A DNA stretch of 64,000 nucleotides from Pyrocephalus nanus (taxonomy: Eukaryota > Chordata > Aves > Passeriformes > Tyrannidae): the NCBI GenBank assembly GCA_038380795.1, contig CM076266.1:35290145-35354144 (forward strand), written 5' to 3'. A program made the position numbers and the translations under genes. Position 1 is the first letter of the stretch; each line of letters starts with the position of its first letter. Shown piece after piece: positions 23,775 through 36,587 of the stretch. Below the pieces are notes generated by a model, which was not told the origin of the DNA, ran no database searches, and saw only the letters and a program-made list of their open reading frames with translations.

Positions 23775-24514
23775 GAGACAGGGAGCTGCATGCACAGTTT
23801 GGGCGGAATAGTGATTGAGAGCAGCCCTGTGGAGAAGGACTTGGGGGTGATGGTTGATGAAAAACTCAACGTGAGCCAGCAGTGTGCTCATGCAGCCCAG
23901 AAAGCCAACAGAATCCTGGGCTGCATCAAAAGAAGCGTGGCCAGCAAGTTGAGGGAGCTGATTGTCTCCTTCTACCATGTTCTCATGAGTCCCCACCTGA
24001 AATGATGTGTACAATTCTGACAACCAACGTAAGAAAGACATGGAATTTTTGGAGGAAGTCCAGAGGAGGGCTACAAAATTGGTAAAGGGGACTAGAGCAC
24101 CTCACCTATGAAAACAGGCTCAGAAAGCTGGTGCTGTTCAGTCTGGAGAAGAGAAGGTTGAATGGAGACCTCACAGCAGCCTTTCAGTATCTGAAGGGGA
24201 CCTACAAAGAAGCTGGAGAGGGGCTCATCATCAGGAAGTATAGCGATAAAACAAGGAGTAATAGGTTCAAACTGAAAGAGGGGAAATGTAGGTTGGATAT
24301 AGGGAAGAAATTCTTTACTGTGAGGGCGGTGAGACGCTGGAATAGTTTGCCCAAGAAAGTTGTGGATTACCCATTCCTTGAAGAGTTCAAGGCCAAGTTG
24401 GATGGGATACTAAGCAATCTGGTCTAGTGAGCAGTGCCCCTGCCCGTGGCAGGGGGTTTGGAACTAGATGATCTTTAATGTCCTTTCCCACCCAAATCAT
24501 TCTACGATTCTACA
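23775..24514 (+). mobile_element. CR1 LINE 3' end, different subfamily from the 11.7 kb copy
   Basis: The translation follows the end of CR1 ORF2. [19 protein letters not shown] at about 23.83 kb is the segment after the RT palm. LFSLEKRRLNGDLTAAFQYL and a KKFFTVRAVRRWNSLPKKVV block follow, ending at a TAG at 24425-24427. The last 98 codons (24131-24427) are still open, whereas the part around 24000-24100 is frameshifted and has stops. The 3' tail ATCATTCTACGATTCTACA (24496-24514) is the typical CR1 terminus with no poly-A. It is 5'-truncated to about 740 bases and dead. Tail and coding differences from the 11.7 kb copy suggest another CR1 subfamily. Confidence 0.92.
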
Positions 24515-25321
24515 TAGGAGATAACACTGTGCAGGCACACCCTGGCATATCCCAAACATGCCCAGCTTACTGCACACACAAAGACTAAACAATGGGTCAG
24601 TTCATCACATCTGCTCTTTGTAATCTATGCAAAGACGTGGCTACTTTTCTGTGAACCCATAAGCTGAACTAAACCCTAGCAAAGAGGGAAAGATCCCCAC
24701 CTTGGGCATCAGGCAGTAGGTAATCACAGAAGGACAGTAGTCAATACTGGTGGGATTGATAGACTTGAATTCCTAGCTGGATATTTGAAGAAGCACTGTT
24801 TCAGCTATTACTTGAGTTATTATGTGACATGTTACTGAAACCAGAAATAGGTAGGTTAAGCCTACACTTAATCATACAAGGTGCTGAGCAATCTAGTCTT
24901 AAATGAGATGTGACTTAAACATTTTAGTGGCCTGTGTCTCTTTGTCTAAAAGGATTAAATCTTTCCTTAACACCACAGCTAAACATGTTCACAAAAGGCA
25001 AAGTTCACAGCAAGAGTTCTTTAATTAGAGAGCATATTAGCAAATAAGGCAAGCTTTTAATTGCAATTTCACAAACATCTAATAATATAAAGAGAGTATT
25101 ACATACCAAATAATAGTGCTGCCATGATACTATTAATCATTATGTTCTTTTTTTTTTTTTCTTAAAGAGCAGCAATCAGTCTCAGATTAGTTATCTTGGT
25201 ATCATAGAGATGGTAACTCATTCAATTCATGTCCTTATTTCATGGCTATGGAAGCACATCCATTTTACTAGAAAAGTGAAACATCAAATTCTTCCAGTAT
25301 TTCTTTTTCTTTTTAAGCATA

Positions 25322-25383
25322 TAATGGACTAAATTCTGACCTTAGTTACACCCATATAACTTCAGAATTGTATGGTTGAAACT
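25322..25383 (+). repeat. ancient amniote LINE 3' fragment (CR1/L3-like)
   Basis: CTAAATTCTGACCTTAGTTACACCCATATAACTTCAG closely follows the well-known 'caaattctgccctcagttacacccatgtaac' block of old amniote LINE tails. This is the clearest of the ancient fragments in this window. Confidence 0.55.
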
Positions 25384-25532
25384 AACAACAAAACAGGACC
25401 GACTTTGTGAGCCTATTTCTGCATATGTTTAATTGAGCTAACCAAGCAGGACAAGGTTTTGTGTACAAAGGACTTTTGCATTGTTTTTATTGTAAAAACA
25501 CTTTTTTCCCCCCATCTCCGCCTCACTCCTTT

Positions 25533-25579
25533 AAAAAAAAAAAAAAAGAAAAAAAAAAAAAGAAAAGAAAAAAGAAAGA
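25533..25579. repeat. A-rich run with scattered G
   Basis: About 47 bases of A with isolated G. On the opposite strand it makes a phenylalanine-rich spurious frame. Confidence 0.9.
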
Positions 25580-28500
25580 TGAAGCAAGCAGGAACAATGC
25601 TAATTACATTTTGTATGCAGTAAGAATGGGCAGGAGGAGAGGGAGGCATGGAAAACAGGCCCCTGCAGAAAACGTGTGGAGGATGAAAACAAAGTTCTCC
25701 TGAGATGGATAGAAGTTTCTGTTCCACAGGCTTTGAAATGAATGGTTCAGATGTTGTGAACACAATGGATAGTAATGATGATTACTTTTGCCAATGCCTA
25801 TGGTGATGTTATAAGCTAATTATATTAGTCATTTACGCAAAGGCAAGATGCCTTTGATAACTACTATTTGGAGCAACAATTCAGCATGTTGAGTCACTGT
25901 TAAGTCACTCCTAGAGACAGACTCCGATTCAACTTAAACCCAATAGAGTCTTGAGCAACTTTTTTGAACACAGCAGCTTTACTCTGCATTTAAACCTTCA
26001 TACAAAAATCCAGTTTTGGCCATTTTTTATACATGCATTCCTTTTTATTTTTCACAGACCAGTTTGACCTAATCACCTAATTCACACTTTGCGGAATCAC
26101 ATTAGCGTACATAATGTATCTGAAGATACCTGATGTCCATAAAAAATATTAGTCTCCATTTAGCTTTATCTATTTTGACATTTACTACCCTGGTTCTTTG
26201 GAGCCATTAATTTTTCATTAAATGATAGGAAATACAGACATATTACTCAGTGGGGAACATAAGCACCAAAATACCATTTATATCAGTGAAAAAAGTTCTC
26301 CTTTAAATCTTTCTTGAGAAATATAACTAAGCACTGGTTTTTCATGAAAACCTAAAAGTGTCCATTTTATTAGCAAACCAGGGTCATGCCCACAAATCTC
26401 ATCAAATTCCCCCAGGGTATGAACAACTTTTCAGAGAGAGGAAAAAGGAAAATTAAAGTTAATGCATAATGATTTTAAAGGACTACTCTCCAGGGTTTTC
26501 TAGATGTTTCTGTATCATTATAGGAAGACAGATGTGGCAATCAGTAACCTATTTTAATATTCCAAGTTACATTCACTTCTTGTAGCTCAAGATTTGCTTG
26601 TTGAGAGTGAGATTGTGAGAACACTTCAGCTTCCAGCCTTTGGACCCATTGGTCAAAGACCCTTCTCAGTCTTCAGCCAAAATCATCAAGACTCAGAGGA
26701 GCTAATCAACTGCTTTGTCTCCTAGCACAGATGCTTACCAAGGCCTCTGCCAGCAAATCTCTATTATCCCCGGGGAAATCTTTCTGTTAGGAAGTGGAGG
26801 GCAGACATCCACAAACTTTGCACTAGCAAATTAATCTTCAGCACAGAAGTCAGTTTTCTTATGGTGGTAAGGCATAAAAGGGCCCTCACTCAAGACAAGA
26901 CCTGTTCTCTAGGTCCATAAGTCCACAGGTCTCTAAGGCCATAAGTGTCACAAATGACTTCTAAATCCAACACAATTTATGGCTGCAATGGTAATAAAAT
27001 GAGATTTCCGAGCCCTCCCAAGTTACTGCAGTTTAAAAGCCAACGAGACAAATGGCAATTTTGTGCCCATTTCAAGAGCTGCACATACCACGTATTACTC
27101 TGGTTTTGACTGATCAGTCTTCCTAAGGCTAAATGCTCCAGAGTCTGCCCAGCCAGGAGCTCAAAATTATCCTGTCTTCAGATAAGTAAAGCTTGATGTC
27201 TGCCCTCCAGGTCATCTGGGATTCTTTACATATTCATGAATCTGATTTCCCAATAACTGTCCTATAGTTTTTAATTGCAGAAAAAAATAAAATTACATCT
27301 GTGATGAATTTCCTTTGTTTTCAGTTTCTCTCTAGACCTTTGACATCTTAATCCACATTAACCCAAAGCTTTTAAACCTTGCGTATATGACTACTATTGT
27401 GACTAGAATCCAATCAAGTCTTTATTAATATCCACTGAATTCTTAAATGAGATATTGTGGGGAAGATCAGAGCTGTCATCATTGTAAACAGGAAGTAGAA
27501 AGAGATTTTCAGAGAACTGAGTCCGGACTTCCCTAGACTCAAGTCACTTGAGGCTTGTATTGCCATACATCAGGAAAGCCTCCAGTAAGAAGAAATAGTA
27601 ATTAACATGGCAAGTATACAAGAAATAAAATTCAGAAATCATTTTTGGTCTCTGTTCACTTTTATGAGTCAGTAATTTTTACAAGTTACCTTTATTGTAT
27701 ATTTCCTCTTCATAAATCATTGAAATTGTTTTCAAGTACAAAATTGAAGGAGGCACTGCTAGGGATACAATTTCTACTAATTCTTGTATTAGCTAATTCC
27801 AAGAAACCTGCAAGGCTCATCAGCAAGAAAATGCTTGTGTTTATATATAAAAATGTACAGTAAGTATGTTAATTTTTACATCATAATTTATTTCAAATAT
27901 AGTAATTGTAAAGATCACTGACCATACAATACTCTGCTTCACAAATCACTGTGCATTTTCCAGCATTCCAATCAGCCCTGGTGCTGCTGTTACTTTTTTT
28001 TTCCTCAAGGGGTCAGTTCCTTGTCTGATTCCTTTGAACTTTGCCTGATGCCAGGTGTTTAGAGGTGGATGAATAGTGACAATAGCATAACACATTTCAT
28101 GAAGAAATGAATTTTTGAAGGTCATTTCCAGGAGCTTGAGTTTGAAATGTTATCTGAGTGAATACGGATTACAGGAGAGGACTTGATTCTTGACCTATGG
28201 GCTTTTTGTGCTTGCTAATTTTGAAAGACACTTTAAAGCCTCTCCTGGAGCATCTTTCTTATTTGTACTGTCTTTTATCTAAAAAAGCATTTGATGTAAC
28301 TTTTGCTTCAGAGAAATCACTTTCTGAGTTTGCAAGTGGGAAGAAGATTCCTCTGTTGGATTGCTTTGTTGCTGGGTCTTTGTGACTTCCTTAACTTTCA
28401 AATTCTAACTGTTCATATTTATAAATCTTTTCTGCTAGACAAGAGTGTTAGGAATTTTTTGAGTAGCCATTATGCTGTGAAATCCTATCTGACTCTTGCC

Positions 28501-29190
28501 TAGATAAGAGTGGCATCCAGCTGTGTAGCTGCAGTTTGAGATTCATCAACATTCAAAATCCAGTCTTTTAAAATTTTGTCAAGACTTTGGTAAATTACAA
28601 ACTGTTTCCTTTACAAACACCATAGAGCCAGTGTAAAATTTACTTCTTGCAATATGTTAGTATTTCTGTTGTTTGTGTCCTGGCAAATCAGGAATATAGA
28701 AATGGAAGAGAAAATTGAACAATACAACAAAACATAAGACCATATAAGATATTTCATTTTCATCCTCCCAGTTTGGCAGCAGTCAAAGATAACCTGCTAA
28801 TTGGCACAATCATGGCATAATGAGAAATCACAAAGATTATCCATGTGATCCACTTCCTAATAGTTTATCATCTTACTAGGGCTTACTATTTTTGAGGTAA
28901 ATTATTCTGAAAGTGTACAAAAACTCATGAGGGCCACATTTTTATGGAATCTGAACAGAGAACTGCAATTTAAGTTGTCTTGTCAAAGTAGAGTTCAGGG
29001 TACGATTTTTTGTTGATAAGGAAATGGACTACACAATTGTCTTATCTCTTTTTCTGTCCTCCCAAATAACTTCTAAACTCACTGTCCTATTTCAATCCAA
29101 TCTGAAATGTCAAAGATAACTATGCTTCTATGTAATTCATGAGAATTCAAAAGTGGAAGGAGAGCAGTGTCTCTACTATGGAGAGGCACA

Positions 29191-29239
29191 GTTTGGCTCC
29201 CTCACCCTCCGTTTGGCCCCCTCACCCTCTGTTTGGCTA
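29191..29239 (+). repeat. 20-bp tandem repeat, about 2.4 copies
   Basis: GTTTGGCTCCCTCACCCTCC (29191-29210) is followed at once by a copy with two changes (29211-29230) and the first eight or nine bases of a third. It is a local duplication of unknown meaning. Confidence 0.9.
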
Positions 29240-29726
29240 ACCATGCAGCATGCACCTTGCCCTGCAGCTTCCCTGCACCTAGGGGATGATGTCATATGGG
29301 AAGTGAGAGAGATTAATTCAGATCAGGGATTAAGAAACAAAAGCATTAGATCTCATTAGCTCTGCTGTTCTTGGAACAACAAACCCTCCTCCCCCCTGCC
29401 ACCTCTATGACAGTCAGCTTTTCTTTCAATATATAATAATATTAATCCTTTACAGTTCTCAGCTCTATCTGGCAAGTCCTAAATTCTCTGATATAGAGGA
29501 CCAGTATGTGATTTTTTTTTTTCCCATTCTTGCTCATTTAAGTAGTCTCATTAACCCCACTATTCATGTAAGCCACCTGCTGTTTGCTTGAGCAAAGAAT
29601 GCATAAAAGTGAGCAAGAGCTTTGGGAAAAGTAAAATTTCTACTTATACAGTTCACACGCCCAATGCTGCATATATTGCTAACAATGGCACTACAAATGC
29701 TTCCCATAAAAGAACATTTGGGACCA

Positions 29727-29792
29727 GATTTGTAGTTTTTTTAACTCAATAAGAGTCTGATTTCAACAGAATTTTGGATCAAAGCCATAAAT
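29727..29792 (+). repeat. possible ancient LINE 3' scrap
   Basis: GGACCAGATTTGTAG and, further on, GATTTCAACAGAATTTTGGATCAAAGCC resemble the 'gacttcaatgggatttggatcaggcc' type end of old amniote LINEs. It is weak. Confidence 0.3.
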
Positions 29793-30391
29793 AGCAAACT
29801 ACTTATAGAACCCAGCCTTTTACAAAATGAGCGATTGCTAGTAGGTGTATCACCAACCTTCAGTATTTTAACACCACGCCCTGACATATGCGATTATTCA
29901 TTATTCTGTGGGAAAAAGACCTTTATATGTAAATCCTGGGAATAAAACAGATTAAAATCAGGTAGAGTACTTAAACACATTTGTAATAATTAATAAAAAA
30001 TTACAAACAGGTGAGAGAGGATAACTGCCTCTGAAACATTTATTCTACTAGTAATTTTATTACCATTGAATTCTTGCCAGCCAGGAAACACCTAGAGGCT
30101 CATGTTTCACACCCAGTATTGCAGAGGTGAAAAGGTAGAACATTCTGCCTTAACAAGTATGCAAAGAGCAACTTCAAGCGGAAACAAGTTTAGCACCCAG
30201 CTCTTACTGGCTCAGCCACAGAGAAACTCTCCATAATAACTCGCTTAGTTGCACAGCTTCTGTGAGACTGTGAGCTTCTTATTTGGCTCTTGGCTGTGGG
30301 GAGGCATGTGGTGTGCATGCACGCTCCCCAAATCAACTTGCCCTATGAAGATTTCCACTAACTAGCTGCTTTTTCTGCCTGACTCCCTGCC

Positions 30392-30426
30392 ATATATATA
30401 TATATATATATACATACACACATATA
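30392..30426. repeat. (TA)n microsatellite with CA-rich end
   Basis: Ten TA units, then CATACACACATATA. It is a simple repeat and likely polymorphic. Confidence 0.92.
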
Positions 30427-33127
30427 AAGCGTATTACAAGTTTATATTTGAAGAGAGCTAGCTAAAGAGCTACATTATAATACTGCAGGATACAAACCGC
30501 GTCTTTTCTAAACCAGAAAAAAAATGTTGTAGTGGAATGATTATTCATCTCCTAAAGAATAAATCCTTCTGTTGTAATATACTATACAACCCAGAGGCAT
30601 AGTGATCTTTCCAGATGACAGTAATTCTCACTATCCTTATCAGAAATGACAGTTGTTCCTTTGAAGCAGATTGCCATGGGAAGGCACTAGCTGAAAAGCC
30701 ACTTTTGTTCTGTCACGATAGGAACCTATCCCAACTCAGCATATACTAACATCTTCCTTCTGTGAAAGCAAATAGAATAGATCTTTTCCATTTCTCTATG
30801 AGACTTGTAAGTCTGCTTATTAGGTGTGAATTTGACTGGAAGCCTAGATACATAGAGTAGAACAGACAAAGTTGATCTAAACGAAGGCAGAGCTAAAATA
30901 TTTGCTTGGCTTCAGCCAGATTCCCTCTTCACCTGCAAATCTAGGGTCTTAGACATGCCTTTTTTTAATATCCAGAAATACTCCTATTTAGGACATCCAA
31001 ATAAGCAAGTGTTAGCTATTTGTTCATGATGATACATGTAGTTCTTTGGTACATATTCTGTAATGGTGATAGGAAAAAATGTGTACCAACAAACTCAAAA
31101 AATGGCACTCAAAATAATTCTGTCCTGTGCCTGACATCATCTCTGCCACCAGGAAGAATTGTGTTTGGTTTTTGATTTTTAAATACAAGGTCACAACATT
31201 GGCTTTAATGCAGATAAAAATATTGGCACCGCTATTGACATTACTGCTGCTAGTACCACATAATCCTCCTGCCCAGAGTATTGGCACAGACGCAAGTAGA
31301 TACACCTTGAAAGGAACTGGTTACAGACTGAAGTCAGTCCTATTTGGCCCTGGAAGAGCAAGGTTTAAAATAAGCACCAGCAAAATGGCATTTTGAATGC
31401 GAGTCTGTATCATCTAGCTCTGCAAACTGCTCTAGTATTCTTTCCCTGGGCAAAATGAAAACGTGGAAAATGAACACGCTCTTGGGTATGATATATTCTC
31501 ATAATGTTCATAGTCAAAGCACTGAAACTCAACACAGCTAACAGGGAGAACGAAAGCCTTCCATTAAACCTATGGTAGCATGGGAAAATAACAGATGTTT
31601 TGGGCACACAAACCCCTTTTAAGATAGAGATAAATTGCAATTGTCCCAGGCAGGGACTGGAAGCAACCCCATGCTGCTGAGGTGACCAGTAACACTACAG
31701 TGCACACAGCCTTGTAGTAATCCAAAGGCTCAGTCATTCCTCAGAAAGGTTTGATGAACACAATTATAAATCAACAAAAATCATTAACTAAATTAATCTG
31801 TTCATAAATAATTCACAGAACAGGGAAAGACAAACTAGTAAGATGAGTCTGTAAACTACATACACATGGGTAGGAAAGAATCTATCCAGTTGCATGCATA
31901 TATTTATTACATCACTCAAATTTAATTTGTATCAGTAAGAAAGGAGGAGCCCTATTCCCTATAATCTTGCACATGATGAGATCATTTTCATCTGTGCAAA
32001 GAGAACATGGGGTCTTACTCCATCAGAATCCTGCGCTCCCATTTAAGCATTTTACATCTACCACACACTGCTCTAACTGACCAGACATATTATCACCTCA
32101 GGCACATTGTCAGCCTGCATATGGAGCTAGCCAGGATTAGCTAAAAGATACAGATGAAATTATTTTTATAAATAGGAAATGCATAGCAGGGGGGTGGGGA
32201 GAAAATGCTGGCTTATGATAATAAAGGCAGTTTAGTATTATATATATATATTTGGGGAGAATTTCTACTTTGTTATAATTTGTTAGCACTCTGGACACAT
32301 CATTTTTCATCATGTACTTTGAATGAGAGAAAGATACACTTTATAAGAATCCTCCATGCTTATATTATAGCATCATTCTCTCTTAATAGCCTTCTGGCTA
32401 TCCACATGCTTCATAGTAGAAATTATCTGCCAAAATCACTTAATGCTGAAGATGTCATGGGACTGCAGGAAAAAGTCCACATTATAGTTTATCTTCATTT
32501 CTTCTTCAATTTCTTTATTTTTCCATCAATCACAATAGTTGATTCCTTAATAGTGCCCTTGAGAATCCCTACCAAGAAAGCAGAAAGTCCACAGACTCTC
32601 TCTCAGTCAGATGTTTAAAGCATACTCTGAGGATCTTGTAAATCTTCTCTAATACAGAATGGATCATTCAGGTCTCAAACTGTTTAATATAATCTGTCCT
32701 CCAGTCAGCCTAAGGGACCACAACCCTCAGGGTTGCAGCCCTTCCCCTAACTTTCTGAGATTTTGAAAATGTCAAGGCTAATCTTAGACTCACATAGGGT
32801 TTTTTAAATAAGTTGCTTGACCTTTGTGTTCGCAGATATTCTGACTGATGCAAATCAATTACAAGGAAAGTTTGTCACATTTTTTTTTCCTTGGGATATT
32901 CATTGTCCTCCCTATTTCTACCAGAAGCAACTTTTAAGATTTGTGAAAATCTATTGTTATTACTGATCTGACCTCAAATCATTCTGCAGCTGCAGATTAT
33001 CTATACCTACAGCAGCTATGAGTTCTCTCCTGGCTGCATTCTGGCAGAGGAAATTTCTTCTCTCATAACCTACAAGAATTGCCACAGTAATAAATCAGTA
33101 GTAAGAATAATACCCAACTCCTGGAAA

Positions 33128-33272
33128 TGCTTTTTGTAAACTGCTCTCATAGAGTTTTACAAAGGTGAGGAAATATTACTGCCATTTTTAAGGGGAAAAC
33201 TCAAGCAATGCTACGTGCTCAAGGTCAGCCAGTAGGAGAAGGGCAGAGCTAGAAACACAGACTTGGTTTTAT
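33128..33272 (+). repeat. MIR-like ancient SINE/L2-type fragment
   Basis: In order the sequence has TTTTACAAAGGTGAGGAAA, CCATTTTTAAGGGGAAAACT, TGCTCAAGGTCAGCCAGTAG and GGGCAGAGCTAGAA. These correspond to the MIR core landmarks (acagatgaggaaact ... ttgcccaaggtcacacagc ... ggcagagc). MIR-type repeats are old and rare in birds. The match is from memory, so a dedicated repeat search should confirm the family. Confidence 0.6.
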
Positions 33273-36200
33273 AAGGCCACACATAGGATACTAACCTTAT
33301 TAACATGAGTCCTTGTTGTTTAGCAGATTAATTACATACTTTTTCCATTTTCAGTTGTAGTACTGGCTCTGATACCTAGTCCCTCTAATAGTCTAGGTTA
33401 AGCCACAGAGAGGAATCACTTTGTATAGGCTAATGTCAAGAGTTTTTTAGCCTCACATGCAATTTAGTAATTTGCTTCCTGACTCTTATACTTGTACAAG
33501 GATACACATACTTATTAATCAACTTTTTTAATTACATAACTTACACTGAGAAGTCCTAATTGATACAATCTGTAGATTTGTACCCAAAAAAAACCAAACA
33601 AACAAACAACTTACAGTGCAAAACCAAGTACTCCACCTTTCTGGATCTAAATATGCATACACAGAACAACCCTTCAGAAATATGACCTACAATGATGCCA
33701 GATGATACATGGTAAGTCTCTAAAATGCTATCTTATTTTAAATTGCCATTTAAATATTCTAAAATAGGAGCAAACATTCACAAACCACATTATGAATAAT
33801 ATTTCAGCTAAATTTGCCAAGAGGTTGGAGGAATTATCTCATTGACCCAAGACCCAAATCTGGCCCTCTATTTGCTTATTCTGGCTGAAAATCAGTCAGT
33901 TACATCTACAAAGAATACAAATAAGATTTTCCAGCATTTCACAATATTAAGGCCTGAGCAGGGTCTTGCAACATTTTTCAGTGGCATTTCCAGTGTCATA
34001 CCACTGTGTTCTGGTAGTGGACACTTGTGCACATGGAGCACATGTGACTCAGCAAAGCATTTCCCCAGATTGCAGTGCAATCAGACTTCGATGGAAATAC
34101 ACCTTTGCAAATGTGCCCAGCAGCTGAGGTACTGACACAACACTGATCCTTAGGAAGCTTGTCTGCAACATGATGTTATGAATTCCATAAAGGGCCACAT
34201 GTGATTTTTCCATTTTCAGATGCCTTGCTACAAAAGGCAGAAAGGTAAGGGCTATTGGAAGACAACCTGTAATCTTACCCAGCATTCACTCTAAAAAAAT
34301 TATGTGAAGGTGATGAGATAATCTAAAGATTCTCTCAAAGAGAATAACTTTTCTACTCAAAAGTATAAGAACATCACTAACATTTTCTGAAATTCTCATC
34401 AGCTTTTCTCATTATTGTCCCTCTTCCCCTGTCATTATTGAGCTTGTAAGCTAAGATAGTGTTCTTCATGAACAGCATATCTAACATGGCAATTACTACA
34501 GTTTTACCAGATATTAGGTAAGGCTTGGATCTTTCTTTACATTTCTTGGTTCTAAATGAAGGAACTGATGGACAAGTTGTAAGAATCCTTGCAGCTATTT
34601 TGTCTTAATGAACATACCTCGGGACACATGCTTTTCAATGGGTATTTCCCCTCGATTTCCTATTCTTAATATTTGCAGTGGAGTTACTTCAGAAATAGCA
34701 GGTAACCTCCCAAAACTTCAAATATAGTTTATCTCTTTTATAAGAAAGGTTGTTAGTACAAACACAGAAATAAACACCTATGTGAAAAGCACAGAACCTG
34801 AAAGGTTCTTTAGTAGGAGAGGATTTTGCAGGCCTCCCTAATTTTATTACATTACAGCCAAAGTTACCATGCTATCATTCTGCAAAGGTGTTACACCTAG
34901 CGAGAGTGTCATGGAGAACTATGAAGTTTCCTCATACAGTATAGTGCCATTACAGAAACACCTGTGTTAAAAATAACTTCAAGCTTGTCTACTCTCAAGT
35001 ATTCCTTAACCTTTAAAATGCTTTCTTTCTTACCTGATGCTTTAATACTTGTGTTATGTTCCAGACCAGAGTTGTGATAGCAAAAGCATAATCTTTTTTC
35101 TCCCGTTCTTCTGACAAAAGTATAGTACTCCTCTTTAGTGACAAATAATTGCATTTACAGCTGTAATAAACACACACAGAAGTGGGGTAAGCAAGAATGA
35201 AAAAATCCAGAATGCAACATCTATTCATTTTGTGTTTGCTTCCTTGCCCTCACATTAGGTGTGACTGCCACGACCCTCTCCCACAAGTGGCACTGTGTTG
35301 ATCTGTAGCAGTAAGGCCACTGTCCAGGGGGAGCTCACTCTTCTCCATGGCACCCACTTTCACCACAGTGTCCTCACTGTCCTACAGCACTGTTGGGGTG
35401 GAACAGTAAGCCCAGCCTAAGCCCTGGCATGCATGTGAATTGCTTCTAAAGAGGGGAGTAAAGTGTCTCTCTGTGACTGAATTGAGCTGAATAAACTTAA
35501 AAATATATGACCATCAAACAGTCCTTGGTGATCAGAATAGACTCACTCTATCTACTACAGCTTATGCAGGAGACCAAAAGAAAAAGATTCTCCTTGCAAT
35601 GGTCATCAAGAGTGTTTCCTCTTCTAGGAGGAAATGGTCAACCAGCAAAACTCATAAATCTGTCTTTTACAGAGAGTTCTTCACCCAACACAGTATGGCA
35701 GACATTTCAGAGGTAAAAGAAGTGCAGTGTTGAAAAAGGGTGGAGTCCTTCCAACTATTCACACCTATAAAATTCAATGAGTTAGGGTCAAGTAAGGCAG
35801 CAGGGTGGGGCATCTTGAGAAGTACAAAGCTTTTCACTTTTCACCCTTGTCCTGGTGGATGTTAAAGCAGATTAGATCCTGCCCTATGAAAGGTTTTCTT
35901 TGTGTATAATATAACATTTATGTGTAGAATCAATAACATCTCAGACCAAAGGAAAACTACCACCAGTTTCCTTCCTAGGAATAGCACATTCTTGATTCTC
36001 ATTCACTACTTTATCCGCCAGCTGTTTTAACTGATTAGTCAAAGGCACACTCCTTGTTGACATAAAATGTGTGGCAAAAACAAATGTATAAATGAATAAT
36101 TATTTCCAACACTTGCAATGAGATTAAGTGCTTATTGGATTAGGAAAATAACAGGATTTAATGGGGTCATTTATGCATCTCTAGTATAAAAATGTACAGT

Positions 36201-36587
36201 GCATGCCTACATATCAGATCTCTACAGTCCATGTGGCTATAACCTTTTAAATATTTTATCTATTGGGTACTAATACATTTCTGGTCTCTTCCTTTTTAAT
36301 ACATTACAGGTAAGTGTCCTTGTGCATCTCTGTAGTGAACACGTGACACAGCTGTTATTGCCATTAGCGAACAAGCATTTTCCAGCATGATCTAATTTCA
36401 GTTTCCTATAACTCTCCTAGATCTGGGGATCTGCCTTTCAAGTTACACATACACAAAATGCCTCCCGCTCTGTATGCTGCTGGAGCCACCACAAGCATTG
36501 CCAGTCTTCATTGCAGTGTCTCTGCAGCTTCATGGAGAAAATAAAGGAACAGGAAAAGATTATTTGGTGAATCCATACCTGTACCAC
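33273..36587. other. noncoding DNA, no gene seen
   Basis: Open frames at 33.8-34.3 kb on both strands lack splice or family support. The stretch 35230-35500 is GC-richer and ends in GAGCTGAATAAACTT, which contains a poly-A-signal-like AATAAA. It may be a repeat remnant but was not identified. Confidence 0.45.

Larger units (their letters stand above)
24515..29190. other. noncoding DNA, no gene seen
   Basis: AT-rich, with the LINE scrap at 25.3 kb and an A/G run at 25.5 kb. On the minus strand a very strong acceptor (TTTTCCTCTCTCTGAAAAG near 26428) precedes an open frame, but no adequate donor follows. Nothing else was recognised. Confidence 0.5.
29240..33127. other. noncoding DNA, no gene seen
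   Basis: Contains the TA microsatellite at 30.4 kb and a possible LINE scrap at 29.7 kb. The longest open frame of the window, 137 codons at 32205-32618 (+), lies here. It begins near a TATATA run, is AT-driven and hydrophobic, has no splice or family support, and is considered chance. Confidence 0.5.

Noticed and set aside
25413..25763. 116-codon minus-strand frame
   Set aside because: Reads through the A-rich run as polyphenylalanine. Low-complexity artefact.
31969..32000. Imperfect inverted repeat GCACATGATGA ... TCATCTGTGC
   Set aside because: Has a bulge and AT-rich arms. Frequent by chance in this composition.
32205..32618. 137-codon open frame, the longest in the window (+)
   Set aside because: AT-driven, hydrophobic, starts close to a TATATA run, no splice or family support. 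A frame of this length is expected by chance in 64 kb of six-frame AT-rich DNA.
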